Positions 28,578-39,020 of a stretch of DNA of 50,741 nucleotides are shown piece after piece. The stretch is from Halobacillus campisalis (GTDB lineage Bacteria; Bacillota; Bacilli; Bacillales; Halobacillaceae), in NCBI RefSeq assembly GCF_030345335.1, contig NZ_JAPVRC010000014.1:1-50741 (forward strand), written 5' to 3'. Positions within the stretch are counted from its first letter, which is position 1. Every line of letters starts with the position of its first letter. The notes under the pieces are model-generated. The model was not told the origin of the DNA, searched no databases, and was given only the letters and a program-made list of their open reading frames with translations. The position numbers and the translations under genes were made by a program.

Positions 28578-29531
28578 TTAATCAAATAAAATGCTTACGG
28601 ATTGACGTTCGTGAACTCTAATAATCGCTTCACTGATCAGCGGTGCTACAGATAACTGAGTAATCTTATCAATAATTTTCTCTTCACCTAACGGAATGGT
28701 GTTCGTAACAACCAGCTCTTTGATTTTCGAGTTATCAATACGTTCAAGTGCGGGTCCTGAGAGAACAGGGTGTGTACAACAAGCATACACGTTTTTAGCA
28801 CCGTTTTCTACTAAGGCATTAGCCGCAAGTGTAATCGTGCCAGCTGTATCGATAATATCATCAATCATAATAGCCGTTTTGCCTTCTATATTACCTACAA
28901 TATTCATGACTTCAGCAACATTCGGTTTAGGCCGTCGTTTGTCGATGATGGCGATTGGAGCTTTTAAGCGATCAGCCATTTTTCTCGCTCGAGTTACCCC
29001 GCCATGGTCAGGTGAAACGATGACAACATCTTCGAAATTCTTGGATTTGAAATAGTCGGAGAGAATAGGTACACCTACAAGGTGATCGATCGGCATATCG
29101 AAGAACCCTTGTATTTGCGGTGCATGAAGATCCAACATAATGACTCGGGACGCTCCGGCAGTTTCAAGTAAATTAGCAATCAGTTTCGCAGTAATCGGTT
29201 CTCTCGCCCGAGCTTTACGATCCTGTCTCGCATAGCCGTAATAAGGCATGACGATATTGATCGTACGAGCAGATGCTCGTTTTAAAGCATCAATCATAAT
29301 CAGCAATTCCATTAAGTGCTGATTGACGGGGGCACAAGTAGATTGAACAACATACACGTCACATCCGCGGATACTCTCATCTATGTTAATTTGAATTTCG
29401 CCATCACTAAAGCTTGTAACCGTACACTTCCCTAGTTCTGTCCCGATATTCTCAGCAATTTCTCTTGCAAGCTCAGGGTTTGAATTGAGTGAGAACACTT
29501 TTAAAGTTGAATCCTTGTATCCAGTTGCCAT
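28578..29531 (-). CDS. prs: Ribose-phosphate pyrophosphokinase
   Basis: Prs makes PRPP from ribose-5-phosphate and ATP, feeding purine, pyrimidine, His, Trp and NAD synthesis. The 317-aa protein has the signature [18 protein letters not shown] (about residues 131-148) and the PRPP loop DDIIDTAGT (about 222-230). The ATG at 29531 ([13 protein letters not shown]) is preceded by GGAGGG and gives the exact B. subtilis length; upstream extension of the frame overlaps glmU and has no similarity. It follows glmU by 16 nt. HprT and PurR in this window use or sense PRPP. Confidence 0.97.
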   Translation of the reverse strand: MATGYKDSTLKVFSLNSNPELAREIAENIGTELGKCTVTSFSDGEIQINIDESIRGCDVYVVQSTCAPVNQHLMELLIMIDALKRASARTINIVMPYYGYARQDRKARAREPITAKLIANLLETAGASRVIMLDLHAPQIQGFFDMPIDHLVGVPILSDYFKSKNFEDVVIVSPDHGGVTRARKMADRLKAPIAIIDKRRPKPNVAEVMNIVGNIEGKTAIMIDDIIDTAGTITLAANALVENGAKNVYACCTHPVLSGPALERIDNSKIKELVVTNTIPLGEEKIIDKITQLSVAPLISEAIIRVHERQSVSILFD

Positions 29532-29547
29532 GGATTTGAACCCTCCG

Positions 29548-30927
29548 TTAGTCTTTTTTATTCGATTGAATTTTGTTTGCGTAGCCTTCTTTATTCGTTT
29601 GACGAGCCCGGGCGATGGACAGCGCCTCAGCTGGTACATCTTTGTTGATCGTTGATCCAGCTGCTACGTAAGCACCTTTTCCGACCGTGACAGGAGCTAT
29701 CAAGTTAGAATTACACCCGATGAACGCATCGTCTTCGATCGTCGTCAGAAATTTATTCTTGCCATCGTAATTCACTGTAATTGTACCACAACCTACGTTC
29801 ACACCGCTTCCGACATGAGCATCTCCGATGTAGCTTAAGTGGGAAGCTTTACTTCCTTCACCGAATTCAGCTTTTTTCACTTCTACAAAATTACCGATTT
29901 TCACATCGTTGCCTAATGATGAATCAGGGCGGATGTGGGCAAATGGTCCAACTTGCACACGAGCACCGATGCGGCTGTCAGTGGCCACACTTTGCTTCAC
30001 CGTTGTTTCAGCTCCGATATGGCAGTTTTCAATTGTGGAATGCGGCCCGATGACTGCATCATTTTCAATAGAAGTGCTTCCATTTAAGATTGATCCTGGA
30101 TAGATCGTAACGTCCTGCCCGATCGTGACATCAGGACCGATATACGTGTTGTCCGGATCCACGAGTGAAACTCCGTTACGCATATGTTGTTCATTAATCC
30201 GCTGCTTCATTAATTTTTCTGCTTTAGATAGAGCGACTCTGTCGTTGACTCCTAGAGATTCTGAAAAATCGGGTGTTTGATAAGCGCTGATCACTTCTCC
30301 CTGGTTTTTCAGGATTTCTATGACGTCCGGCAGGTAATATTCTCCTTGAACGTTATCATTTGAAACATTTTTTAATGATTCAAATAAATATTTATTATCG
30401 AAGCAGTACGTTCCCGTATTAATTTCTTGTACAGCCTGCTCCTCTTTAGAGGCGTCCTTTTGTTCAACGATACGCTCTACCTGACCATTGCCGCCGCGGA
30501 TTACACGCCCATACCCTGAAGGATCTTCAGCATGAGCCGTTAAAATCGTGGCCTTCGCTTCCGTTTCAATATGATGATCCATCATATTCTGCAAGGTCTC
30601 CTCGGTCAGTAAAGGGGTGTCTCCGCATGCTACGACCGTGATCCCTTCTCGTTCAGCCAAAATATCGTCCGCTTGCTGAACAGCATGTCCGGTTCCCAGC
30701 TGTTCTTTCTGGACCACGTAGTGACTATCTTCTCCCAGCTGATCCTGGACTTTTTCAGCTCCGAACCCTACCACGGTAATTAATTCATTCAACTCTAATT
30801 TATTTAATTGATCCACCACATGTTGAACCATTGGTTTCCCGCAAACAGGGTGCAGAACTTTATATAATTTGGACTTCATTCGAGTGCCTTGTCCTGCAGC
30901 TAATACCACAGCATATTTTTCGGTCAT
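29548..30927 (-). CDS. glmU: Bifunctional GlcNAc-1-P uridyltransferase / GlcN-1-P acetyltransferase
   Basis: GlmU makes UDP-GlcNAc for peptidoglycan in two steps. The 459-aa protein has an N-terminal nucleotidyltransferase domain ([19 protein letters not shown], residues 10-28) and a C-terminal left-handed beta helix of hexapeptide repeats (about 250-440), with the acetyl-CoA region near [10 protein letters not shown]. It heads the glmU-prs pair, 16 nt from prs. Confidence 0.97.
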   Translation of the reverse strand: MTEKYAVVLAAGQGTRMKSKLYKVLHPVCGKPMVQHVVDQLNKLELNELITVVGFGAEKVQDQLGEDSHYVVQKEQLGTGHAVQQADDILAEREGITVVACGDTPLLTEETLQNMMDHHIETEAKATILTAHAEDPSGYGRVIRGGNGQVERIVEQKDASKEEQAVQEINTGTYCFDNKYLFESLKNVSNDNVQGEYYLPDVIEILKNQGEVISAYQTPDFSESLGVNDRVALSKAEKLMKQRINEQHMRNGVSLVDPDNTYIGPDVTIGQDVTIYPGSILNGSTSIENDAVIGPHSTIENCHIGAETTVKQSVATDSRIGARVQVGPFAHIRPDSSLGNDVKIGNFVEVKKAEFGEGSKASHLSYIGDAHVGSGVNVGCGTITVNYDGKNKFLTTIEDDAFIGCNSNLIAPVTVGKGAYVAAGSTINKDVPAEALSIARARQTNKEGYANKIQSNKKD

Positions 30928-31026
30928 GACGCAACCTCCATCCTATTTATCCATTATGAATAATATCTTAAAATCCGCTTAATTTCAACAGACACCCTTT
31001 ACATGTCAACAGTATTTCACCGATCG

Positions 31027-31075
31027 CAAAAAAAAGAAGCCAGACCCCCCCTTGAAGGTCAGACTTCTTTTCGAA
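31027..31075 (-). terminator. Terminator of spoVG
   Basis: Arms AGAAGTCTGACC and GGTCTGGCTTCT with a C/G-rich loop are followed by a T run on the minus strand, directly after spoVG. Confidence 0.85.
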
Positions 31076-31083
31076 CGCACCTT

Positions 31084-31380
31084 TTACGATGCTCCAGCTT
31101 CTTCGTATTCGACTTCTGATTCAGCTTCACCGACATTATGGTATTCTTCAAGAACAGCATCTTGAATCTTCCCACGCGTTCCCGAATTGATCGGGTGCGC
31201 GATGTCACGGAATTCCCCGTCAGGTGTACGTTTGCTTGGCATGGCTACAAATAAGCCATTATTGCCGTCAATCACCCTAATGTCATGGACAACAAACTCC
31301 TGATCCAAGGTAATAGAAGCAATTGCTCGCATTCTTCCTTCGGTATTTACGCGTCGCAGTCTTACGTCAGTTACTTCCAT
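31084..31380 (-). CDS. spoVG: Regulatory protein SpoVG
   Basis: SpoVG is a small nucleic-acid-binding regulator needed for cortex and septation control. The 98-aa protein starts [20 protein letters not shown] and has the conserved [20 protein letters not shown]-type core (about residues 48-67). The ATG at 31380 has AAGGTGGTG upstream. A SigH promoter with an A+T-rich upstream block, like the classic B. subtilis spoVG promoter, precedes it. yabJ, which lies just upstream in B. subtilis, is absent, so purR is the direct neighbour. Confidence 0.96.
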   Translation of the reverse strand: MEVTDVRLRRVNTEGRMRAIASITLDQEFVVHDIRVIDGNNGLFVAMPSKRTPDGEFRDIAHPINSGTRGKIQDAVLEEYHNVGEAESEVEYEEAGAS

Positions 31381-31418
31381 TAAGTTCACCACCTTTTCCC
31401 AAAAAGAACTTAATAAAA

Positions 31419-31447
31419 CAATTCCACAAATTCCTAGAAATTCCTGC
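31419..31447 (-). promoter_or_regulatory. SigH-type promoter of spoVG
   Basis: On the minus strand GCAGGAATT (31439-31447) and GTGGAATTG (31419-31427) match the SigH consensus (RnAGGAwww, RnnGAATww), with 17 nt between AGGA and GAAT. An A/T block at 31457-31490 resembles the known AT box of the B. subtilis gene. In B. subtilis AbrB represses it; abrB is also in this window. Confidence 0.85.
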
Positions 31448-31507
31448 CTGTTTTCCAAAAAAAATAAAAAATCTATTTTTTTCTAATTTATCATGACTTT
31501 AGACATA

Positions 31508-31549
31508 CAAAAAAATAAGGCCACTACATTAGCTAGTAGAAGCCTTATT
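31508..31549 (-). terminator. Terminator of purR
   Basis: Arms AATAAGGC/GCCTTATT (31514-31521 with 31542-31549) and an inner CTA/TAG stem are followed by a T run on the minus strand. Confidence 0.88.
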
Positions 31550-31573
31550 TACCGTTCCATCTCTTTTATTCTT

Positions 31574-32395
31574 TTATGACAATCGATCTAGAAAGTTTCC
31601 AGGGTGCACCTCAATTTTCGACTGGCGATCATCGACATTCATGATCTGCACAAGGGAAACATGATCGTCTACGATACGATCCTCTTCCTCATCTTCCGCT
31701 TCAGCTAACACTCCAATGCCGGCTAACTCGGCATTGAATTCCTTCAGCAGACTCTTCATCCCATTAATAGTTCCGCCTGCTTTCATGAAATCATCAATGA
31801 TGCAAACTCTAGACCCTTCCGATAAGGAGCGCTTCGTCAGCACCATCGTTTGAATTTTCCTTGTAGACCCGGATACGTAATTAATACTGACAGTGGATCC
31901 TTCTGTTACTTTAGGATCACGTCGGACGATGACAACAGGAACATTTAAATAAGATGCCACTGCATAGGCAAGCGGTATACCTTTTGTAGCTACTGTCATC
32001 ACAGCATCAATTTCCTTACCTGCAAACGATGAAGCTAAGAGACGCCCGATGTTCCGGATCGTATCAGGTTCACCGAGGAGATCACTCATAAACAGGTAAC
32101 CTCCAGGCAGAAGACGATCAGGATCTTCTAAACGCCCACATAATTCTTTGACGAATTGTTCACTATACTCACGGGAAAAGGTGGGAATGTACTTCACACC
32201 GCCCGCAGCTCCAGATACCGTTTCTAAATAACCGATTCCTTCATGCCGGAACATTTTGTTGATGATCCCTAAATCTTCGCTTACTGAAGATTTAGCCGCT
32301 TCATATTTATCTGATAAAAAAGGCAGAGAAATTAATTCACGAGGCCGATCTAACACATAATGCGTCATGGCAACTAGTCGTTCACTTCTTTTCAT
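31574..32395 (-). CDS. purR: Purine operon repressor PurR
   Basis: PurR represses purine synthesis and transport genes by binding PurBoxes; PRPP releases it. The 273-aa protein has an N-terminal winged-helix domain (about residues 1-72) and a C-terminal phosphoribosyltransferase-like domain with the PRPP loop IIDDFMKAGGT (about 200-210). The start at 32395 (MKRSERLVAM) has TGAGGTG 7 nt upstream. Two inverted PurBoxes in the short spacer before the gene indicate autoregulation. The usual downstream partner yabJ (RidA) is missing. Confidence 0.96.
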   Translation of the reverse strand: MKRSERLVAMTHYVLDRPRELISLPFLSDKYEAAKSSVSEDLGIINKMFRHEGIGYLETVSGAAGGVKYIPTFSREYSEQFVKELCGRLEDPDRLLPGGYLFMSDLLGEPDTIRNIGRLLASSFAGKEIDAVMTVATKGIPLAYAVASYLNVPVVIVRRDPKVTEGSTVSINYVSGSTRKIQTMVLTKRSLSEGSRVCIIDDFMKAGGTINGMKSLLKEFNAELAGIGVLAEAEDEEEDRIVDDHVSLVQIMNVDDRQSKIEVHPGNFLDRLS

Positions 32396-32409
32396 GGAAA
32401 GACACCTCA

Positions 32410-32453
32410 AAATCCGAATATTACTAATAAATATATCAGATTTGTACGGATTT
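32410..32453 (-). promoter_or_regulatory. Paired inverted PurBoxes controlling purR
   Basis: The plus strand has AAATCCGAATATT (32410-32422), one mismatch from the PurBox consensus AWWWCCGAACWWT; the minus strand has AAATCCGTACAAA over 32441-32453, with CCGTAC in place of CCGAAC. They face each other across 18 nt. Paired inverted boxes are what B. subtilis PurR binds. The boxes fill the gap between the ispE stop (32456) and the purR ribosome site. Confidence 0.78.
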
Positions 32454-32455
32454 TA

Positions 32456-33322
32456 TCAAGTGTTTTCTCGACTTCCCAGCATTCTGACGATATAGACCTC
32501 CGGACAAAAACCTTTCAAGCTGTTGTATATTCGTTGTACCCGTCCGTCCTGAGCGACAAGCGCAAAAACAGTCGGCCCGCTTCCGCTCATGAGAACGGCA
32601 TCGGCTCCTGCCTGCTGCATTTTTTCTTTAATTTGATTGACTTCAGGATGGAGTCTTGTAGTTACACCTTCCAGCGTATTTCCCACTTGGGCACATATCT
32701 TCTCAAAGCTTTGTTCTTCTAATGCCGCGATCATCGACTGTGTATCCGGATGCTCCGCCTGCTTAATGTTCAGCTTTTGATAGACCGTCTGAGTGGATAC
32801 GCCGATAGCAGGCTTAGCCAGCACTACCCAGCATGGAGGCGGAGCCGGCAATTCCAATATCTGCTCACCGCGGCCTTTAGCCAGAGCAGTCCCTCCATAG
32901 ACACAAAAAGAAACATCCGAACCGATTTTTGCTCCCAGTTCCGCCAATTCATCTAAGCTTGCTCCAATCTTCCAAAGCTTATTGACTCCACGAAGTACAG
33001 CAGCGGCATCGCTGCTCCCTCCCGCAAGGCCGGCAGCTACAGGAATGTTCTTCTCAATGAAGATCCTTACGCCTTTTTTAATTTTAAAATGGTCCTTCAT
33101 TAGTTTCGCCGCGCGGTAAGCCAGATTCCTCTCATCATTCGGAACGAACCTGCTTTCTGACTCCACTTTAATTTTGTCGTACGGCAATAACTTCAATTCA
33201 ATGCGGTCGGCAAGATCGACAGTAGTCATCACCATTTCCACCTCATGAAATCCATCATTGCGTTTATGTAAAACATCAAGAGACAAATTAATTTTGGCCG
33301 GTGCCTTCTCTAAAACAACCAC
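32456..33322 (-). CDS. ispE: 4-(cytidine-5'-diphospho)-2-C-methyl-D-erythritol kinase
   Basis: IspE phosphorylates CDP-methylerythritol in the MEP isoprenoid pathway. The 288-aa GHMP kinase starts [20 protein letters not shown] (substrate site Lys and Asn) and has the ATP loop [15 protein letters not shown] (about residues 93-107) and GSGPTVFAL near 264. The start is a GTG at 33322, with GGAGG 7 nt upstream, which matches the family's N-terminus. Upstream is an extended -10 (TGGTACAAT on the minus strand, about 33357-33365). Confidence 0.95.
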   Translation of the reverse strand: MVVLEKAPAKINLSLDVLHKRNDGFHEVEMVMTTVDLADRIELKLLPYDKIKVESESRFVPNDERNLAYRAAKLMKDHFKIKKGVRIFIEKNIPVAAGLAGGSSDAAAVLRGVNKLWKIGASLDELAELGAKIGSDVSFCVYGGTALAKGRGEQILELPAPPPCWVVLAKPAIGVSTQTVYQKLNIKQAEHPDTQSMIAALEEQSFEKICAQVGNTLEGVTTRLHPEVNQIKEKMQQAGADAVLMSGSGPTVFALVAQDGRVQRIYNSLKGFCPEVYIVRMLGSRENT

Positions 33323-33426
33323 ATCTACACCTCCCTTCCTCATAATCCCTCCAAGCATTGTACCATAAAATACATGCATATGGAGAACTTATACAGACGG
33401 GAAAGCGGTCGTTTCAGTAACTCTAA

Positions 33427-33466
33427 ACGAAAAATCCTCCCCGCATGGTAAATCATACGGAGAGGT
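33427..33466 (-). terminator. Terminator of sspF
   Basis: An imperfect hairpin with arms CCTCTCCGTATG and CATGCGGGGAGG on the minus strand is followed by ATTTTTCG, directly after sspF. Confidence 0.75.
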
Positions 33467-33475
33467 ACACCTTAC

Positions 33476-33652
33476 TTATTGCCGGTCTTTGAGCATCTGC
33501 TCTTCAGCCATCTGGATCGCACGCTTAACCATGTTTCCAGCCTCACGGGTTGTAATACCGCCCCAGCCGTCTTTCTGCACTTTGTCGTAAAATCCAAGTT
33601 CTTTTGCGATTTCTTCTTTAAACGAATCGGACATGATACTTCTGCGCCCCAT
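33476..33652 (-). CDS. sspF: Small acid-soluble spore protein SspF (alpha/beta-like)
   Basis: This 58-aa gene encodes a DNA-binding SASP-family protein. The sequence begins [20 protein letters not shown] and includes [18 protein letters not shown], the conserved SASP block with the helix-turn-helix. Such proteins coat DNA in the dormant spore. The ATG at 33652 follows AAAGGAG at 9-nt spacing. A SigG-type promoter lies at 33694-33723. It sits between veg and ispE as in B. subtilis. Confidence 0.94.
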   Translation of the reverse strand: MGRRSIMSDSFKEEIAKELGFYDKVQKDGWGGITTREAGNMVKRAIQMAEEQMLKDRQ

Positions 33653-33693
33653 CGCTTTCAGCTCCTTTCGCCATCACTTAGCTACGACAAGCT

Positions 33694-33723
33694 TAGTATG
33701 AAACAGGACGCGCATTTCATTCC
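33694..33723 (-). promoter_or_regulatory. SigG-type promoter of sspF
   Basis: On the minus strand GGAATG (33718-33723), a 17-nt spacer and a perfect CATACTA (33694-33700), upstream of the forespore gene sspF. Confidence 0.75.
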
Positions 33724-33783
33724 GGCAACTGCAGGAAGCTTTAGTAACTTTGACCAGCAGGGAACCGATAAAGTTTATGTAAA

Positions 33784-33817
33784 ATAAAAAAGCAGCAACC
33801 CTAAGGGGTCTACTGCT
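33784..33817 (-). terminator. Terminator of veg, overlapping its stop codon
   Basis: Arms AGCAG...ACCC and GGGT...CTGCT with T's following on the minus strand. The veg stop at 33810 lies inside the stem. Confidence 0.82.
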
Positions 33818-34070
33818 CCATAGCCATTGTTGATAGGTCGTCGAAGCTTAATTCGACTGTCTCTGTGAGTACATCTGCATAACTATATGATACACGTTCG
33901 AAAGCATTTTCTTCTTGGTCTAATTCAACAATAAAAACAGCTGGATATGTCTCAGCAAGCACACCTGAACGTTCAATGGTCTTACGGCGTCCGCCGTTTG
34001 CCTTTAATGTTAAACGTTTGCCAATCTGTCCCTCAAGGGATTGTTTGATTTCTACTAACGTTTTAGCCAC
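33810..34070 (-). CDS. veg: Veg protein
   Basis: Veg is a small, very highly transcribed protein; in B. subtilis it promotes biofilm formation by opposing SinR. The 86-aa protein contains the near-invariant [20 protein letters not shown] (about residues 19-38) and [14 protein letters not shown]. The start is a GTG at 34070 ([12 protein letters not shown]), with GAGGTGGAG just upstream, matching the B. subtilis N-terminus. Two SigA promoters precede it. Confidence 0.94.
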   Translation of the reverse strand: MAKTLVEIKQSLEGQIGKRLTLKANGGRRKTIERSGVLAETYPAVFIVELDQEENAFERVSYSYADVLTETVELSFDDLSTMAMEQ

Positions 34071-34093
34071 TATACTCCACCTCACTAATGATT

Positions 34094-34122
34094 ATAATAT
34101 CATCATTCTCGGTCAAAGTCAA
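34094..34122 (-). promoter_or_regulatory. Proximal SigA promoter of veg
   Basis: On the minus strand TTGACT (34117-34122), a 17-nt spacer and TATTAT (34094-34099), at the same place relative to the gene as the strong B. subtilis veg promoter, including the preceding TATTTTAT block. Confidence 0.82.
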
Positions 34123-34134
34123 ATAAAATATTCA

Positions 34135-34164
34135 ATTATACCAGTAGGGCAAAATCAATGTCAA
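34135..34164 (-). promoter_or_regulatory. Distal SigA promoter of veg
   Basis: On the minus strand a perfect TTGACA (34159-34164) and a perfect TATAAT (34135-34140) with 18-nt spacing lie 41 bp upstream of the proximal promoter. Confidence 0.75.
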
Positions 34165-34265
34165 TATAATAACTCATAGATTAGAGGTTATTTTAGATTT
34201 TTTAATTATTTGCATTCGTCAGCAGGCAAAACTTGATATGCCCCTCTATAATCAACAATGAGACG

Positions 34266-35138
34266 CTAATTTTCGACATCCTCAGAGTAAGGCATTCCGA
34301 TTCTTAATAATCCTCGCGTCTGTAAACCACCCAAACCCTTTTCTCCACTGATCGTATTTCGCACAACATCCCATATGTTAATATGGTCCATAAACGACGT
34401 ATAAGCTATCCTGGCGGCCACGTAAACTGGATCGATGGCGTGGATGTTCACTCGTGCTGGGGAGCTTGCAAAGTTGGCTCCTGCCTTAATGAGGGACTCG
34501 AAATGAGACTGGCAGGCTCCGGCGAATATAACCAATTGGTCAAAATGAGGATAGTGCTGTCTAAGATTCCTTACAGCCTCAACAAAATAGCGCGAATGAC
34601 GATAGGACTCTAGATCTTTGGTGGAACCTTTCGATTTCGAGTATGCATCATGTCCGGTCAGCACTACGATTTCAGGCTGAATTTTTTTAACGAGCGCCAC
34701 CACCTCGAGCGGCATATTTTTTTCTTGAATGTATTGTCCGTGCACCTGTAAACCTAACTGTTCATACAACTGGACGCATTTTTTCAAAAACAAAGGATCG
34801 CCGTCAATATGGAGTATCCTGGGTGATATTTGAAAATAATTAGATTTCTCATCCGAATCCTGATAACTTCCTCCAGCTTCTACCTCACGTTTCTCTTTAA
34901 GCAGTCGGTAATCCTGGCGAAATAAGCGGTATGAACAAGCCTCTTGTTTATTTATATGTGTTTTTCTTTCAAGATATTCAGAACCGGACACTTTATTTAA
35001 ATCTTCCAGAGGGGCATCCGCTTCAAGACGGACGTGTTCACCGATTAATTTAACCAAGGAGCCCTCTATAGATTTAACTCTGAACAAAACGTCATGATTA
35101 TATGATGTTCTTGTAACTAAGTCTCCATGTGTTAACAC
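34266..35138 (-). CDS. yabG: Sporulation-specific protease YabG
   Basis: YabG processes spore coat and cortex proteins such as SpoIVA and SafA in the mother cell. The 290-aa protein has YabG-family blocks: LRNxR-like VTRTSYNHDVLFR near the start, VVLTGHDAYSKSKG (about 155-168), FAGACQSHFESLIKAGANFA (about 205-224) and GLGGLQTRG near the end. The His and Cys in these blocks are likely catalytic, by family inference. A GTG at 35138 is 6 nt from GAGGTGGG; the ATG two codons upstream abuts it, so GTG is preferred. A SigK promoter lies upstream. Confidence 0.93.
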   Translation of the reverse strand: MLTHGDLVTRTSYNHDVLFRVKSIEGSLVKLIGEHVRLEADAPLEDLNKVSGSEYLERKTHINKQEACSYRLFRQDYRLLKEKREVEAGGSYQDSDEKSNYFQISPRILHIDGDPLFLKKCVQLYEQLGLQVHGQYIQEKNMPLEVVALVKKIQPEIVVLTGHDAYSKSKGSTKDLESYRHSRYFVEAVRNLRQHYPHFDQLVIFAGACQSHFESLIKAGANFASSPARVNIHAIDPVYVAARIAYTSFMDHINIWDVVRNTISGEKGLGGLQTRGLLRIGMPYSEDVEN

Positions 35139-35168
35139 TAGCATCCCACCTCGCAACAAGCACTACAG

Positions 35169-35196
35169 TAGTCTATGTAGGAATTTCTCACCTGTT
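35169..35196 (-). promoter_or_regulatory. SigK-type promoter of yabG
   Basis: On the minus strand AACA (35193-35196), a 15-nt spacer and CATAGACTA (35169-35177), which fits CATAnnnTA perfectly. B. subtilis yabG is also SigK-dependent. Confidence 0.72.
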
Positions 35197-35199
35197 ACT

Positions 35200-35460
35200 T
35201 GTGAAGAAGCTAAGTAAAAATCATTGGTTCGTTTATTTTTCAATTTGAAAATGGAAGTGTGGTGGAGGGGAGGGATATACTTAGGGAATAGTTGGTATCC
35301 TTCAATAGACAGGAGGCGTTGATCAAGAAGATGGGGATTATGACTTTAGAGATACGAGTAGACCATTAGTTTTGAGAAATCTATGTATAACGCTATGGAT
35401 TATTTTTCATAGGAGAGTTATTCAATGAAATGGAAGAATTGTGGAATACTCTGCTTCAAT
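35200..35460. other. Spacer upstream of yabG without a recognised gene
   Basis: No sizeable reading frame. A 21-codon frame from an ATG near 35424 has AGGAG at good spacing on the plus strand but runs into repeat R3 and has no recognisable family. Confidence 0.4.
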
Positions 35461-35461
35461 A

Positions 35462-35650
35462 CCTTCTGGCTGTTCCGTCTACTTAATTGAGTGGAAGGTG
35501 GTTTCAGGAATGGGATCGCTTTCCGTGGGAGTGCAGTGAGCTTCCTCAGGCTGACGCCTTCCGGGATCTCACCAATCACTCTCATCCCACAGGAGTCTCC
35601 CCCATTCCTAAAACCACCTAATTTTAAAAGAGACGGAACACTGACATTAG
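35462..35650 (+). repeat. Intergenic inverted-arm repeat, copy R3
   Basis: Inner arms GGTGGTTTCAGGAATGGG and CCCATTCCTAAAACCACC (35497-35514 with 35601-35618) pair at 17 of 18 positions. Outer arms TGTTCCGTCT/AGACGGAACA (35471-35480 with 35631-35640) pair perfectly. The core has CGCTTTCCGTGGGA and CCCACAGGAGTCTC, shared with R1 and R4. Confidence 0.78.
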
Positions 35651-35904
35651 AAGAAAAAAAGACCTCATGTTCCAACATTCGTAGAAAGGGTATAAGCCAA
35701 ATTAGTAAACCATTGCATAAACAAAATAAGTGCTATCTAACTCCAGTGTCAGTGGCAAACGAGACTTCTTTCACGTCTGTACGATAAGTCAACAGCAGAT
35801 CACTACGTTCTTCGTGTTCCCTTTACCTCCGACAGCTCCTTACAGTAAAATTTTCTACACGGAACCCAAGTTAAAAGAATCATCATACAACATCAACGTT
35901 TGCT
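35651..35904. other. Non-coding spacer between R3 and R4
   Basis: No supported gene, promoter or terminator seen; short frames only, without ribosome sites. Confidence 0.45.
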
Positions 35905-36092
35905 TTTCCTAAAAGTGGTTTCGAGATACTTACCAGGTGGAGGGGCGGAGGGAAACGGTGAGACTCCTGTGGGATTAGCGGGACAGGTGAGACCCCGGAG
36001 AGCGAAGCTCGAGGTGGCTCAGCGTCCACCCCCACGGAAAGCGAACCGTTTCCTGCAGCCCCTAAGTTCACACGATATCTCGAAACTGAGGA
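35905..36092 (-). repeat. Intergenic inverted-arm repeat, copy R4
   Basis: Perfect 11-bp arms GTTTCGAGATA/TATCTCGAAAC (35918-35928 with 36076-36086). Read on the minus strand it has CGCTTTCCGTGGGGG, CTCCGGGGTCTCACC and CCCACAGGAGTCTCACC, as in R3, but in the opposite orientation. It lies just downstream of ksgA. Confidence 0.78.
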
Positions 36093-36115
36093 CCCTAGAA
36101 TATCAACACGGAAAT

Positions 36116-37547
<1,432 letters not shown>

Positions 37548-37705
37548 ACGTCTTTCCTCCACTGATTGAATTCTTCCATAGCATACCACGACTTGAATAG
37601 GCGGGACAAAAGCCAGTCGTCCTTTTCCCCTCAATCTCTGCTTTGATTTTCCATGGAAACGAGGTCGGTTTCGCAGTCTTGCAGTGGAATATCATAAGAT
37701 CTCAT

Positions 37706-37738
37706 CAAAAAAAGCAGAGGGACTCCCCTCCGCTTTTC
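37706..37738 (-). terminator. Terminator of yabE
   Basis: Arms AGCGGAGGGG and CCCTCTGCT on the minus strand, followed by seven T, right after the yabE stop. Confidence 0.85.
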
Positions 37739-37739
37739 T

Positions 37740-39020
37740 TTAATCCAGTACTTTCACTTCCACAGTCTTATTCCCAAAACTGTACGCTTCACTTTTAGAA
37801 GGGACATGGACGTCGATTTTCTTTCCTTGTATCGCTCCACCGGTATCACCTGCAATAGCATTACCGTACCCTTCAACCCACACTTCACTCCCAAGAGGAA
37901 TGATGCTTGGATCTACAGCGATGACTTTTTTGTTCGGGTCTGCTTTTAAATTGATTCCTGTTGCCGTTTTCCCAGAGCACCCTGTACAGTCAGCTGTATA
38001 CGCCGTAGCTTTCATCTTCAGTGTTTTCCCGTTCTTCTTCTCCTGGCTGCCTTTTGAGGTAGTCTTCGTTTTGGAAGAGGCTGAAGCTACAGCTTTCGGC
38101 TCTGATTTGGAATCTTTCTTTTTGGAGTCTGCCACAGACCTTGAACTCTTCTCAGATGGCTTCTGTTTTGATCCAATTGCAATAATTCTATCTTTACTCT
38201 CTTTGATCACATCTTCATGAACGAGTTCACGCTTTATCTCTTCACCGTTTTCAATGATGATTTCATATTCTTTGACGACTTTCCCCTCTGTTCCAGTAGA
38301 AACCACTTTCTCTTCGCCTTCAGGTAAGGATGGGTCTTTTTCTGTGATGACGGAATAACCAAGGTTTTCTTCGACTTCTTCCGTAGCCTTCTCGAGGCGG
38401 GTGATCGAGATTTGTTCGCCTTGCTTCAAGCCTTGCTCTTTACCAAGATTAAGCTTGTCCATTTCATCTAACGTTATATTTTCTTCATTCAAAAAATCTC
38501 CTACAGTAGAAGCTGTTGTCCAAACGTCTTGAACATCGCCTCCATCATCCACGGTGATTTGCACCGCTTTTTGTATATTAATATCCATATTTGAGTGAAT
38601 CGTCTCTGAGGATTTATGAGAAACTTTATCTTGCTCTTTTACTTGAAGGTCGTGATCCTCAAAAAATTCACCAACGGTGTTTGCTGTCGTATAGAATCTC
38701 TTCGTATTATCCCCAATAGTTACGTTTAAAGCTTGTGACTCTATGTATGCTACATCCATACCGAATTGAAGCGGGTCCTCCAACTCATGGGACATTTCAT
38801 CATATGACTGCGGGCTGATTCCAAGTTCATTCAATAGTTCTCCAAAAGTCCCGGCATGCGTACGAACCACTTCGGTCCCCTCATCACTTGTCACTTTTAC
38901 AGAAGCCTTTGTTGCTTCATACGTGATAAAACCAAGAAAGGTAATAGAAACGATGGATGTTATGAAAGTCCACAAAATAACAGAGCTTAGCACTGTCCTC
39001 ACATTATTTATTAGTTTCAT
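37740..39020 (-). CDS. yabE: Cell-wall-binding 3D/G5-domain protein YabE
   Basis: A 426-aa secreted or membrane-anchored wall-active protein. It has an N-terminal hydrophobic anchor (about residues 12-33), three DUF348 (ubiquitin-like) repeats (about 38-205), a G5 domain (about 210-285), a Ser/Lys-rich linker and a C-terminal 3D domain with three conserved aspartates (TADCTGCSG, VDPSIIPLGS, AGDTGGAIQGKKIDVH). This layout resembles resuscitation-promoting factors and lytic transglycosylases. The ATG at 39020 has GGAAAGGAAG upstream at long spacing. It is followed by a terminator, then rnmV. Confidence 0.92.
   Translation of the reverse strand: MKLINNVRTVLSSVILWTFITSIVSITFLGFITYEATKASVKVTSDEGTEVVRTHAGTFGELLNELGISPQSYDEMSHELEDPLQFGMDVAYIESQALNVTIGDNTKRFYTTANTVGEFFEDHDLQVKEQDKVSHKSSETIHSNMDINIQKAVQITVDDGGDVQDVWTTASTVGDFLNEENITLDEMDKLNLGKEQGLKQGEQISITRLEKATEEVEENLGYSVITEKDPSLPEGEEKVVSTGTEGKVVKEYEIIIENGEEIKRELVHEDVIKESKDRIIAIGSKQKPSEKSSRSVADSKKKDSKSEPKAVASASSKTKTTSKGSQEKKNGKTLKMKATAYTADCTGCSGKTATGINLKADPNKKVIAVDPSIIPLGSEVWVEGYGNAIAGDTGGAIQGKKIDVHVPSKSEAYSFGNKTVEVKVLD

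Noticed and set aside
35424-35489. A 21-codon frame with AGGAG at good spacing
   Set aside because: Very short, no family resemblance, and its 3' end runs into repeat R3; one Shine-Dalgarno-like match is not enough.
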